This document shows positions 22,731-34,022 of a DNA stretch of 64,000 nt, in pieces; the stretch's first letter is position 1; the number at the start of each line of letters is the position of its first letter. A program made the translations under genes and the position numbers. The stretch is from Gnetum montanum (lineage: Eukaryota > Streptophyta > Gnetopsida > Gnetales > Gnetaceae): the NCBI GenBank assembly GCA_015680685.1, contig MNCI01015499.1, positions 297,545 to 361,544 on the forward strand, given 5' to 3'. The notes beneath the pieces were generated by a model. That model searched no databases. It had not been told where the DNA came from and saw nothing but the letters and a program-made list of their open reading frames with translations.

Positions 22731-23582
22731 TGACTCGGTCAAAATTCGCAAATTGTAAGCACTTAACATACACCAGACTTCTAACCAATGGAACCTTGGG
22801 TTAGAACGGTCGTTGTCATCCTAATCTCACTTGTGAGGTTTTATTTACGATGGTTAAGTGAGACTAAGGCTAATGATTTTTATATCTTTTTAATTATCTT
22901 TTTCGGTGACTAATTGAAGTATGAAAGGTAAGGAATAAACTATAATCTAATCTCTAATTATCCTAGTTTATATTCTAACTATTCCTAGCATACGTATTCG
23001 GTCCCATCTTCTGAGCACATTCTAAGCATTTCCTAACACTACTGGGTTACTAGACGTTAAGCGTCGCTGGGCTTACAAAGTGTTTGGATTATGTTCAAGA
23101 TGGTCATACTTATGTCTTTTACAAACTATGAATGAACACTAACGATTGAAATTATAATAATGAAAACGTAAATAATCAACAAGTAACTAATAAAGCATTA
23201 ACAAGTAATTAATAAAGCATAAACATATTAAATTATTAAATGCATGAAATGACTAAGTCTAAATGCTGCAAGGTATGCTTGAAAAATTCATCTTTATTGT
23301 CATCACGCCAATGGGCTCAGATACATCAACGCTCGAATAAAGATCCGATCACTTTTCTTACACCTGCCATGGGCACTTGGAAAATATTCTATCTCTTGCA
23401 GGAGCAAACTGCAAGAGCTTCCACAACTACTCAAAAAGATGCCTAAATGAGGTGAAAGGCCCTCATATTTATAGGCTGAGAAGGGTGGCCGTGTAAACGG
23501 GGCCACGTCGAGGAGGGAGGCTACGTCGACGAGCCCACATCGATGCGGCCCAGTCGACACATTGACTTTTGACACTTCATCA
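22731..23582 (-). repeat. 3' LTR of element E (outer 56 bp missing)
   Basis: 22731-23104 aligns to 52567-52940, and the end TTTGACACTTCATCA matches 52943-52957. On the minus strand it begins TGATGAAGTGTC. It keeps about 460 bp that the 5' LTR lost, including TATAAATA and an AATAAA signal (23293-23298). The left part that should begin TGATGAGTGG is absent at the N. Confidence 0.85.
23466..23473 (-). promoter_or_regulatory. TATA box in the 3' LTR of E
   Basis: TATAAATA on the minus strand, 110 bp from the LTR start; the matching TATA of element F is at 56009-56016. Confidence 0.65.
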
Positions 23583-23595
23583 TACCCCCACAGCT
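23583..23595 (-). promoter_or_regulatory. Polypurine tract of element E
   Basis: GCTGTGGGGGTA on the minus strand directly precedes the LTR start TGATGAAG. Confidence 0.65.
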
Positions 23596-23616
23596 GAGCA
23601 AAAACTCGTCCTCGAG

Positions 23617-26600
23617 TTACTTTACAATTTGGAAGGTATGGATTCTTATTTACAACACACATGACTTAAACACATGAATGACACACACATGAAAGAACAT
23701 GAATTTACCAAGTGCCCAAGCTACAAAGGGGGACAAATTACAAAAATGGTGGTGTTCAGAGACAAAATTGAACACCGCGCTGGTCCAGGAGCCTCTGCTA
23801 TGTAGGATGATGCACAAAATTGCTAGAGGAGATCACATTGTCCCTAGGGATGGTGGTTCTAATGGACCTTCTCCAGCCTCTGGCCTATGTGTTGGTGAAG
23901 GCATGGATGTCGGTAGCCTCGTTGTAGCTGCAACTTCTGGAGACAGCCGGAAAGCCTCCAAGAGAGCCCTCATTTTCTCTTCTTTGCTTCTGGGATCATT
24001 CACGGTCCAGGCAGCTTCTCCAATGTGTGCTGGAACTGGAATTTCCCAAGGGCAAGGCAGCGTTGGAATGAGTTCTTTTAAATTGACAAACCAGGCTGCA
24101 AATTGTTTGTGTTCAATATCGAACGCTCGGATTGATGCTTGTAGTTACTAGTAGTCACTCATTCTTTGGGCCAGGTCCTCCATGAAGATACATTGGCCTT
24201 CAAAGATTGTGTGGAGGACCTCGAGTTCCGCATTTGCTATTGCCAACTTCTATTTTATTGCCTTGTGCACCTAGAACTCACCCTCGTATAGGGAATACGA
24301 GGCAGCCACTTACTTTTCTAACTCTGACCGTGGTCTCCTAGCTATGAGCATAGCCAGGTTTGCATACTGAAGGTTGGCTAACTTCATGTATTCTGTGATT
24401 TCTTCAATTTTCAGCTCCTTTAGGTGGATTTCCTCTTTATTGTAGGCATTCAATCCATCGAAGATGGATGGCCATACATTGCCTCCTACTTGGAGCTGTT
24501 GGAGCGCTTGGTTCATCTGGGCTTTAGCAACTTGAATGTGCTTCTTATTCACCTCCTTCTGCAATCCCACTTGGTCCCTATAATGATTTTTGACATTTTC
24601 AAATTTTAGGGCCTCATTCTTGCAAGTGGAAATTTCGATTACAGACTTTTTTCACAATGCCTGAACCTCCTCCATTGATAGATTCCAAGTTTCAGCAGCC
24701 AACCTTCTTATATCTGCATTCATCCTAGCTAGCTCCTCCTACTGTTGGTGGCTGAAATCTTTCATGTGCTCGTTCTCTGCACCAACATTGCATAGGTGAT
24801 GAACTTCTACGGTCAACTACACGTTCTCCTAGTGAACCTCCGCCAAGTCCTTCTCTAAATGATACGCTTGGGTGTCTGCCATGGACTTGTCTAGGATCAT
24901 CGTCTCCCTTACATCCTCAACAACCTGAGGTTTAAGCTGAAGCTATTGGAAAGCCTCATCTCTGGTGATCTCGCGGTCAAGGATGGCTGGATAGGCAAGG
25001 TGGGATCTTAATTGGGCTACCTCAGTTACCAAGTGCTGACAAGTGGCTTGAGCGACTTCTAGTTGCCCCTCCAAAACAAGGCTCTTACCCCTTGCCAAGA
25101 GTAGCTCTGACTGGGTTGCAGTGATGTTGTTTGGAAGATCGAAGACATCTGAAAATGGTTGCCCAGTTCCTACTAGTTGGTCCAACATTTCTTCATGTTG
25201 GGCTACATCAATCCTACTACGTGAAGTTCTGGAAGACACTTGTAGATCTTGGAGACCATGGATATTTGGTACAAGTGCTACTGGTGCATTGAGCATAGTA
25301 GAAATTGTGTCAGCAACCACTTCAGCCTCAACTTCTTATCCCTGGTGCTACATCATCAGGACCGTCACCCCCTCACCATCTTCCAAGCGTACCGAGAAAG
25401 TAGCAGCATTCCCTGAGATTTCAGGGAATAACTGTTGGGTTGTAGTTGATACATCTCGGATGTTTGGATCTATTCTGGTTGGAATGGGTGCTCGGGCAGT
25501 AGAAAATATCGACCCTACCCTTTCAAGCAAATTGACTGATTGTGCCACTTGCTCCAGGTGGCTCATGGCAAGGCGATAGACCGAAGGATCGTCTCCTCCA
25601 CCAGTTCTACCGGATGGCTCTCACTAACTTGAGAGCATTTCCTGGATCTCGCGGATGTAGTCTACTATTGTTTGCAAGCCTAGTTGCGTTGTTTGTTCAG
25701 GTGGTGGAGGTGGTTGCTGCTCTTCCTCTATTTGTGTGGTGGTAGGCGTTTTGTCTTTCATCATTTCTCGCCACGAGGAAATTGGAGCGCACCAGATGAT
25801 GTCATTAGAATATCATGCTATCCCTACCCGTTTACACAACTTTCGAATTAGGCAGGGAAAGGGGAGAGCTTGTATTCCATGTTCATTCTCTGCGAACCTC
25901 TTTTCAATCTCCAAAAATAATAGTTGTGGAAGACTCATGAAAAATTTCCCACTCAAGGCGGCACACCCACAAGCGGAGAAGGCAGTGATTTTACTTGATC
26001 TTACCGTTGGATTCAGATGGTAAGATGTGATCTTTGAGTAGACTCTCTCCATCATGGTCAAGGAGCTAAATTCCTTGCGCTCTACCCCGTATCACCGTCT
26101 GGTCCATTGTGCCTTCACCTTTGGATCGGCCTGTTTAGGAATTTCCACCACATCTGCTCTAGTTTCAGGCAACCCCAGAGCTTGCACTATTGCTTCTGAA
26201 GAGTAAGAGACATAAATGTCTTTGATTCTTACTCTCGACCCTAGCTGCCAATTCATCCAGAAGAGATAAGTTTCTCCTAAGAACCACTCACCATTGGTTG
26301 TCATGATTGGCCACATCGGAGAGTTTGGCAAGTGGAGCCTCACGTCTTCTGGCGCGTTTTCGAGGAATGGTTCAAAATTTAACTCTTGGAGGACTGTCCA
26401 TTGCACCTCGCGTGGCATCATAACATCAAGGTAGGCTTGGGTCAATGTGACCTCAAGCCATGGTGCTATCCTAGGAGTCTCATCTCTAGCGATTGCATGT
26501 CGGGTATCTCCTCTTTGGGAATCTAGTGGACAGATTCCACGTCAGGTTGTTCGTGGAAGGGTCCAGTTGCATGAGAACCCTTCGCATACTCTAGCAGTTG

Positions 26601-26673
26601 CACATCTCATCCCCTTCCTGTACGTGGGCACTTGTCCCTTGGTTGTGATGGTCCTTCGTCCCTTGGGTGCCAT
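23617..26673 (-). pseudogene. Large coiled-coil ORF of element E, 1,019 codons, sense to the element
   Basis: One frame runs from MAPKGRR at 26673 to a stop at 23617, with about a dozen internal stops and no frameshift seen. N-terminal half: LTQAYLDVMMP, LPNSPMWPIM, GETYLFWMN, VRIKDIYVSYS and QALGLPETRAD. Then a Pro/Gln-rich stretch (EEEQQPPPPPEQ near 25700), and a charged, heptad-like C-terminal half (for example ITRDEAFQ, NEALKFENVKNHYRDQVG). It has no intron. It lies between the env-like region and the 3' LTR. The start was chosen because of MAPK-x-RR, shared with the antisense gene of B, and the preceding GTTTTCAG. I know of no assigned function; a structural or nucleic-acid-binding role is guesswork. 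Confidence 0.7.
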
Positions 26674-27360
26674 CTGAAAACAAACCTAACCGTCCATTAG
26701 ACTGTTCATCAGTAACTTAGATGGTCCATATATACTTTCTCAGTTTGACCAAGTTATGTTAATGGCACAGGCACACCGTTAAGTCTCCTAGAGGAGTGTT
26801 AAGTTAGGGGTTAGGGCCAAAGGTTTTGTAATTAACAACTAATTAATTAATTAATTACACAAGGGCACCACCCCCCCACAACTAAGTGCATACCTCTGGT
26901 TGCATAAAAAGGGACAAGGATAGGTTGATGCGGACACACGATGGAATGTAGGTGCGTTGGGAAGGGTTAGGTAGAAAAAACGATAAAAATTCCCCTCAAT
27001 TTGGACTCCAAATGATGAAAAAATGAGAAGGTGTGGCGGATATATATAGTGGTTTGGCATTGTGTCGATAGGGCCGCGTATACGAGGCCCCTTATACGCA
27101 GCATTGTTCAGCCGTAGACCAGCGTTGACCAACCCAAAAAACACCTGAAATGAAAAATTTGAAAATCCAAATTGAGGCGATTGAAGCGCGGGAAAGGCCC
27201 GATCATGGCTTAGGATAAGAGGAAGGGAATTGAGCGTGAAAAAGAGACAAAATTGGAGAACAGTGGCCAAAAAGAACTCTAGTGAGGATGAAATCAATCG
27301 ATGGGACACTGAAAACAATCAACCAAGAAATCCAACAGGTTGGAGGCTGAACAGAAAAAA
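26674..27360 (-). other. Intergenic stretch of E between env-like region and coiled-coil ORF
   Basis: AT-rich, with an ATTAATTAATTAATTA tract near 26839-26855. TATATATA (27041-27048) on the minus strand lies about 370 bp before the ATG at 26673 and could be a promoter for the downstream frame. The ORF at 26851-27318 has no domain or counterpart in D and is not called. Confidence 0.45.
27041..27048 (-). promoter_or_regulatory. Possible TATA box upstream of the E coiled-coil ORF
   Basis: CTATATATATCCGCC on the minus strand, 370 bp before MAPKGRR. Position and context fit a core promoter; no other support. Confidence 0.3.
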
Positions 27361-27825
27361 CTAGGAATATGCAGGTGGGTCCTTCCCATAGCAGGCAACA
27401 ACCTTATAGCCCCTGCATACCCTCAACACCAAGGTCCGTGGGCCCGGGTGGCGATAAGTGGTGTCACCAATGAAGACACCAAACCAAGAGAACCTGCCAA
27501 GGCATGAAAGACCGATAGAAAACACAACAAACACATAAAACATAAAAAGGGCAGTGAGGTGAGTACAGAGAGAAGTGGGAATGGAAGAAGAGGAGAGAAT
27601 GGAAATTCCGAGTGTCAGCCACATGAAACCTCGTGTGTAAGCATGTTTAAGTGACCCGGTAGAACCTTTCTTGAGGTCAGACCCAAAACCATTCGCAAAC
27701 AGTGACCTTGCAGTGATAGACAAAGTCCCAACCATCCCCGAAAGAAACAAGAATGACCCCATAGAAAACCACCACTCTAGGAGATGTGAGAAGAAGGAAG
27801 TGAAATGGGACCAAGTTAGAGGGGA
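27361..27825 (-). pseudogene. Env-like hydrophobic ORF of element E, 5' end split off by element B
   Basis: On the minus strand an open frame ends at 27361 after about 155 residues that belong to E; its apparent upstream part in the same frame is the LTR of B. It holds at least two hydrophobic segments, one being TALFMFYVFVVFSIGLSCL. Only a few codons of the original start remain right of B, around 45343-45358. It sits after integrase, where Athila elements commonly carry an env-like frame. No fusion or receptor motifs were recognised, and the short size argues against a working envelope. The same region of D is interrupted by element C. Confidence 0.5.
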
Positions 27826-27830
27826 CCAAG
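27826..27830 (+). repeat. Target-site duplication of element B, left copy (CCAAG)
   Basis: CCAAG directly before the 5' LTR; identical CCAAG at 45343-45347 after the 3' LTR. Five bases is the expected length for Ty3/gypsy insertion. Confidence 0.95.
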
Positions 27831-29390
27831 TGAAACACCGTAGAAATTGCGAATCGGCCTCAGGCGAAGATTCACGATTCGGGGGAAGGTTCGCGACAGA
27901 AATCCAGAAGATAGAACAAGGCAAAGAGGCACGCAACATCGAGTCTCCAAGTTTCCTGGAAATTTGGACCTTTGTTTTCTGTCTTTACGCTACATTATGC
28001 AACATAGCGTAGTGTCGCTTAGCGTAACTCTGTTTAACATAACCCGATATTAGAAAGACTTGTCGCATATTTCACCAAGTCTTTTATTCAGGCCCAAGTT
28101 TATGCTCCGATTATGTAGAGTAGCGTAACGAGCTTCCAAGAAGTCAAAGTCAGAGTCCAAGGAAGCGCAGCAAACTGATTTCCTCCTTTTTTGTAGATTG
28201 GTCACTTTACGCTTATTACGCTATGCAGCGTAGACAAGCGTAATTTATTGTAAAAGTTGACCATTGTTTACGCTCTATTACGCTTTACGGTGTAAATAAG
28301 CATAAAATAGCTGGAATCAACTACTCCCATGCTCTATTACGCTCTGCCATGCAACGCAGCATAAATGAGCGTAATACAACGTAAATCGGCTAAAACAGTA
28401 CCCGATACGTGCTTGCCATTCACACGCGCGATACACTGATGAGCGCATTGTGCGTAGTGTGCGTAATTATGAAGCGGCTTCAGCGGAAGTGGTTGACAGC
28501 GTACTTTGCCATTTTTTTTCCAGATACGTGATGCGACATGACCAGTTTCAACACAAAGTTTGCCAAGTCAACGACATCCTGAAAGTTCGAGACACGTGTC
28601 ACCAAGGTCGTGCCTTCTCCACGTACTATCGAACCTATAAATACTCGAGTTGGTGAAGAAAAGAGGATGGGGGAGCTTATCTTTGGGGGGCATCATCTTT
28701 TAGTAGAGACAGAAGACATTTTGAGCATTGATAGCAGGAGCGATCACCCCTTTGGCAAAAAAATATAGTTCTCTCCATTGGCGATCATTGGCAGTTTGAG
28801 CAGAGACTACCGAAGGCAGAGGGAACAGACCAAAGATCAAGAGATCATCTGGTGCGATTGGTGAGATCTATTGATCAGAAATAGTTGATCAATAGATATT
28901 TAGGCGTGACCTTCCTTGCATCCCATCTTTGGCTTACGAGGTAGACCAAACTTCATTCTATACTCCTTGTTGAACAGTTTTCTTGTTATTTTGTGTATGC
29001 TTCGCACAAGAAAAGCAGAGTTTGCCATTGGAACTTTGTATACAATATACTCAATCTTCGGGTCAAAACATAGATCTTGGAATTGCGCATTCGTCTTAAA
29101 TCTGATCTTCCTTGTCACGTTGACGTTGCCGTTAGTTCAATTCATTTACATCATTTTCTACTCCTTTTACGATTTATCGAATCAAATCATTTTGCGGAAT
29201 ATCTGATACACATATTATCGCAATATCTATCAATTTACTGATTGAGTAAGTCCCTGTCTGATCGACAAGACTGTTCAAAGCACCACAGATTCGTTTTCTC
29301 TAGCACGGCGCTCGCACGGATCCATGGTTAAGACTGTATACACGGGTTTCGTTCAGTATTTTCCAGCAACCGACGTTTTCCGTCGTTACA
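27831..29390 (+). repeat. 5' LTR of element B
   Basis: 1,560 bp from TGAAACACCGTAG to CGTCGTTACA, colinear with 43780-45342. Sampled differences are mostly C/T or G/A, many at CG sites. TACGCT/AGCGTA words cluster at 27980-28450. The small ORFs inside (for example 28916-29206, repeated at 44868-45158) are LTR sequence without domains. Confidence 0.95.
28636..28643 (+). promoter_or_regulatory. TATA box in the 5' LTR of B
   Basis: ACCTATAAATACTC about 805 bp into the LTR; the 3' copy has TATAAATA at 44588-44595. Transcription would start about 30 bp downstream. Confidence 0.75.
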
Positions 29391-29396
29391 TTTTTT

Positions 29397-29413
29397 TGGC
29401 GCTAGAAGGAGGG
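29397..29413 (+). promoter_or_regulatory. Primer-binding site of element B
   Basis: TGGCGCTAGAAGGAGGG begins six bases after the LTR end. It starts TGG as required for pairing with a tRNA CCA end. I could not assign the tRNA. Confidence 0.7.
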
Positions 29414-29645
29414 CTAGATAAAGCTCCAATCCGTATTTTACAGGTAGCCCTGTAAGCAATCTATACCCATGTCCATAAAAACATAGACGTAATACCTCTA
29501 GGGAAGTTTACCAAAAATCATGAGGTGTAGATTGGTCACAGCAATGATTCCCTTAGAATCCTACAGGGTAGAAAGCCCAATCATAGTTCTGTTTTTCCAT
29601 CGCCTTTTAGATATCATTGTTTCTTGTCATTAACATATCTAAGAA

Positions 29646-32600
29646 ATGGATTCTGCATATGCAACCACTGTTGCTATGATCACCACCGACTTAGGTGCCA
29701 CATTTGTAAATCGCATCGTCACCACCGGACCAGCTTCTGGTGCCATAGGACCTCAAGGATCGGTGCACCGATCATTAAGATTATAGGGCAAAGACCCTGT
29801 ATTCACCGTCATGACTCCTGAAGAATATAATTTCATCTGCGTCAAGATCCAGGCAAAGCTTGCCCTTAGCTGAGCTGAGATTGAGGCAAAACGAAATTTT
29901 GAGTTGGTCCACAGAGGGGGTCAAGATTTCACCCCCACCGCCTACGACATTATCCCCCTAACAAAGCATTATCATGAACTCCTGACTCAATTGGTTATGG
30001 CTAGGAGTCAGGCTACACGGTCCATGCTAGAACCACAAAATGGGGAAGAGGAGGAAGATGAATTTGCAGCCCAGTCTAAACACACAGATTCATATCATAC
30101 CCTTAGCCCCAACACATACATAAATCCCCTATTTCCTCTCACCAAAGAAGTCGTCCCTCTCAACTTAGTCATGACCACCCAAACCCACATTCCTGTCATC
30201 CCACAGGTCACTGCGCAATCATCCGTCTTGCAAGTGCAAATACCATCTCAGAATAACACGGGGGCAGTCTCATCGCCACATGTAATTAGCATTCCGTCGG
30301 TGGTACCTACGTCCACTGCGCCCTATTTCATCCCCCAAGGGCAACCCCATGCCATGCCTACAACCCGCCCAGTACAAAATCTGGTGCAAACCTTATCATT
30401 GCCGCCCCCTGCAAGGCAACAGATCACAACCACTGTTCAATCGCAGCAATCTGTTTAACAGCCTACGGCTGGTCAGTGGATCCCCCCCATCTCACATAAT
30501 CAATCTACGTTATACGGTGCGCAACCCTTAGTCGCACCTACCATGCATGTCCCACAAATAAACTCACAATATCTTTATAATTTCCATCCTACACACCTGG
30601 CAATGGCCAATCTCTCTGCTCAACCTGGTGAGTGGTGGCTTCCACAGGCAGCTCCGTCCGCGGGGACAGTCCCTGTTGCACCACCTGTCAGTCAAGCCAT
30701 CGCTTCATTCCCATTGCCTGGCACAGCTCTTCCTGTCCAACCCCCAGCTCCTCCTGCGCAGACTTCTTCATCAACAAGCCTAGATCAAGTGTTTTTACTT
30801 ATTCAGACCCTCACTGAGGAGGTTAAGCACCTTAAAGCTGCTGGCTCTGATACCATACAAATCATGGATTTCTATCAGGATGATCCTATCAGCCTAGTGG
30901 TTCCTATGCTGTCGTTGCCGCCACGGATGTCGTTGCCCCATTTTATTAAATATAATGGGGAAGGAGATCCTAATGCTCACCTTGTTACCTTCAGGTCCGA
31001 ATCCTTGTTATTGCAGCAATGGCCTCATACAATTATCCGTGTCTTTGCAATGTCTATGGCAAAGAAAGCTTTGGACTGGTATCGAGCGCTTCCTCGCTCT
31101 TCCATCTCAACCCTGGAAGAACTTCTAACATAATTTGTGACTCACTTTAAGTACAATTTGAAGTCAGAAGTCACACTAGATCAACTTATGGGAGTGAAGC
31201 AGGATCCACTTGAACTGGTCCAAAGGTTTATACAGTGATGGATCGTTACTTTGAATGAAATCCATGAGCCTATCGCGGAAGCCCATCTACTGGCTATTTT
31301 CAAAGGAGCAGTTAACGACTGCATCAAGTCTAAACTGTATTACCTTGCCCCTAGCTGCTTGAGTCAGGCTTTTGCCCAAACTAAGAGCATCCAGGATGCT
31401 GTTGAGGCTAGCAAAGACCCGGCGTATTTGGCCTATAAAAATGCCAATAATAAGGGTAAAGATAAGGGTAAAGCAACAACAACAACAGTAGCTACGTTGG
31501 CTGAGGGTGCTAAAAACAAAAATAACAAGAAGGCATCCACAGCGTCTGCTGAGACCTCAGCTAGTGCAAGCAGCACCAGTCAGGGCACACCTGCCCTTGA
31601 AAAGCCCCCTAGCCAAAGCCAAACTTTGAGCGTAAAGATCGCTCAAAGTATACAGCCCTGCCTATAAAACATTCGGAACTGTTGAAACAACTGTTAGGGG
31701 TAGGATACATTCAGAATAAGAAGGTATCCGAAGAAGCTCTCCAGCGTCACAGGCGTCATTGTGAATTGCTGAAGAATCCTTCTTTAGCCCTACCTAACGA
31801 ACCACCAGTTCCGACGTCTTTTAGGCTGGATCGTTTTTGTGACTACCATCAGTTGTGTGGTCACGACACCGATTACTGCTGGGCGTTGAAAGATGACATT
31901 CAACTCATGATTAATGATGATTCTATGAAACTAGATGGCAGTAGTCCAACCCGTCCTGAAAACCAGGCGTTGCATGTGTACAAGGACCCGTTAAACACAA
32001 ATAACACACCGTACACAATCAATGTGGTAAGAATGGATAGTGAAGGGAAGGTACTGCCTAAACAACCCTTTATTTTATGCGTACCTACCAACTCATCCCA
32101 GGGGGCAGGTTTTTCATCGACAGTTAGCGGCGTCCCGAGGCCACCCTTCCTTATTCGGGTACCCTCTCCAACTTTAACTCAACCTCACATTGACGATAAA
32201 GCCGCAACCGCGCCCGCGCCCACTCCTAAGGTGCCTTTTATCCTTAGGGTACCAAAACCATCGGCTGCTCCTTTTACGTAGGGGCAAGCTTCTAACAAAA
32301 ACCATCAATCGCCACCAAATAAAAAAAGGTAATGAGACATGTCAGTCAATGCCACCAAAAACCATAGTACGCTAGGCTTCACTAAGCCTAAGCCCTTGGC
32401 CTCTGTCCCTGCGCCTGTGCCTTCTGGGCAAGACAAGGGCACAGAAACACAGCCACCTCCCCTCGGTAGGAAGAAACACAACCCTCTGACTGACTCTATT
32501 CCCCCTTGAGAGATTCATCTTTTAGGGTGAATGGAAGAAGACAGAGGAGATAAGCAACCTAGCCGAGAACGGGACCTCCTCAACACATTTATGCAAGTCA

Positions 32601-32836
32601 AGCAGGCTCTGAAACAGAAGAACACAATGTTGAGCCTCTATGACCTTCTTATGACATCCCAAAAACACCGTGAGGATATGGTTCGTATCCTGACATCCAT
32701 ACCAGTGGATGAAGGCTTACCAGCAGAAGAGGAAGCGATACATGCTGTCATGCTTCCTCCCGTCGCTGAGCAACCTAAACCAACCCCTTTTACCTTTCAC
32801 GATAAATCGATCAAAGATGATCCAGAGAAAGGTTGA
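29646..32836 (+). pseudogene. gag: Gag polyprotein of element B, broken
   Basis: Start chosen at the first ATG in frame with everything downstream (MDSAYATT). The N-terminal third includes FTVMTPEEYNFICVKIQAKL and a Pro/Gln-rich stretch. The capsid-like Retrotrans_gag domain (about 30890-31430) has LPHFIKYNGEGDPNAHLVTF and AKKALDWYRALP. A Cys/His knuckle-like segment, CDYHQLCGHDTDYC, is near 31838-31880. A C-terminal part has repeated PF-I-L-R-V-P motifs (32070-32265). A linker with ALKQKN...LSLYDL precedes protease. Stops occur at about 29784, 29874, 30458, 31133, 31238, 32281, 32510 and 32836, and there is one frameshift near 31625. It would form the virus-like particle of the element. Confidence 0.85.
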
Positions 32837-32851
32837 GTAACGACAGAACCC

Positions 32852-33463
32852 ATGTTTATCACCATTCGGGTTGGTCAATATCGGATCTGGAGGGTGCACG
32901 TTGACGATGGCGCAGCTGCGAATGTTATCCCTTATCCTATAGTGGATAAGTTGGGCCTGGTCGACCAGATCAGTCCTACAATGATATTGTGCCAAAAGTC
33001 ATTTAACGGGGCATGGGTACAAGTCAAGGGGATGGTGCGTATCGAATTTGTGGCAGGGGATCAATTCCCAACAGACGCCACATTTCTCGTTGTCGAGGAG
33101 ATGCCCAGCTTCAACCTGATCCTAGGGAGGTCCTGGCTAGCCCAACTGAGGGCAATTTCGTCACCAATACATCAAGAGATACACCTCCCTTACGCATGGG
33201 GAGAAGTAGTAATACACGGTGATGAAATAACTCCTAGGACTGTCAACAACATAGAGCAGGAATGGGGTTCAGAGATCGAGGTGCCTGAAGATCAAACTCA
33301 TGTCCGAACTCCCGAACAAGCCGAAATGAATGATGATAGCCTAGCTTGGGCCGACCTACCATTTCAGGAAGATGGTATGGAGGAGTCAGATCACAAATCT
33401 CCCCGCCCTTACGCATCACTGAAGGTAAAGACCATCAAGAAACAAGTACGGGCTGGCGATTGA
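32852..33463 (+). pseudogene. Aspartic protease domain of element B, in frame with gag
   Basis: The domain opens with FITIRVGQYRIWRVHVDDGA and includes MPSFNLILGRSWLAQL. The active-site triplet is DDGA, as in element C. An acidic tail (QEDGMEESDHKS) ends at a stop at 33463. It is in the same frame as the end of gag, separated by a TGA at 32834-32836, so it was once the C-terminal part of a gag-protease polyprotein. The domain itself has no stop. It is followed by non-coding spacer and not by reverse transcriptase, so pol must be made separately. Confidence 0.85.
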
Positions 33464-33692
33464 GCTGAGTGGTATTTACACGTATCGTTACACTTTTACT
33501 AGTTTTCCACTTACGCTTATTAAATTCGATTGACAGTTTTCCTTAATATGCATACATGTATTTACGCTTTCTGTCCATTACGCTATTTACACTCATTTTA
33601 CACCATTTACGCTCCTTGACTGTTATTAGTCATATTAGCACAGTTACGCAGATATGTACATTTTTATCAATTACACTTCCAGACTTACGCAG
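33464..33692 (+). other. Spacer after protease, rich in TTTACGC motifs
   Basis: Repeated TTTACGC and TTACGCT words, no coding potential. If pol is expressed by splicing, the donor should lie near here; I could not single one out. Confidence 0.6.
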
Positions 33693-33835
33693 ATGGCCCG
33701 CAATGGCCTAAAACTAGGGACGGCCTACAATGGCCTTAAACTAGCAAAGGCCCGCAATGGCCTAAAACTAGCTAGTTCGCTTGTATCTTACGCAAACGCT
33801 ACGTGATAGCCTGCGATGGCCTTAAAGTAGCAATT
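33693..33835 (+). repeat. Hairpin/TAAACT array B1 (GGCC type)
   Basis: Four units: GGCCCGCAATGGCC then TAAAACTAG, GGCCTACAATGGCC then TTAAACTAGC, GGCCCGCAATGGCC then TAAAACTAGC, and one with GCCTGCGATGGC then CTTAAAGTAGCA. Matches A1 and C1. Confidence 0.8.
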
Positions 33836-34022
33836 CCATTCTACAGCAACGCAACCTATTCAAAGTATTTAACAACTCTGCTTATGCTTTGCGTAAATAA
33901 AGACATAAAACTAAAAATATATATATAAATAAAATTTAAAATCATATACAAAATTACATAAGTAATCTTGCTAATATTCACCATTGTTCAATTTCATAAA
34001 TAAAATCATGCATAAATCACAA
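33836..34022. other. AT-rich stretch between array B1 and the antisense gene
   Basis: Includes ATATATATATAAATAAAA near 33915-33935. Nothing else is recognised; it would contain the 3' end of the antisense transcript. Confidence 0.5.

Noticed and set aside
23699-24151. Plus-strand ORF of 150 codons
   Set aside because: It is the complement of the C-terminal part of the E coiled-coil frame and has no similarity of its own.
25121-25579. Plus-strand ORF of 152 codons
   Set aside because: Shadow of the E coiled-coil frame on the minus strand.
26851-27318. Minus-strand ORF of 155 codons between the env-like and coiled-coil frames of E
   Set aside because: No domain, no match in D at the same place, and AT-rich composition.
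27838-27939. Upstream half of the 192-codon minus-strand ORF (27361-27939)
   Set aside because: That half is the LTR of element B; only the part left of 27826 belongs to the env-like frame of E.
28916-29206. Hydrophobic 96-codon ORF present in both LTRs of B
   Set aside because: Its presence twice is explained by the LTR pair; it overlaps the R/U5 part and has no domain.
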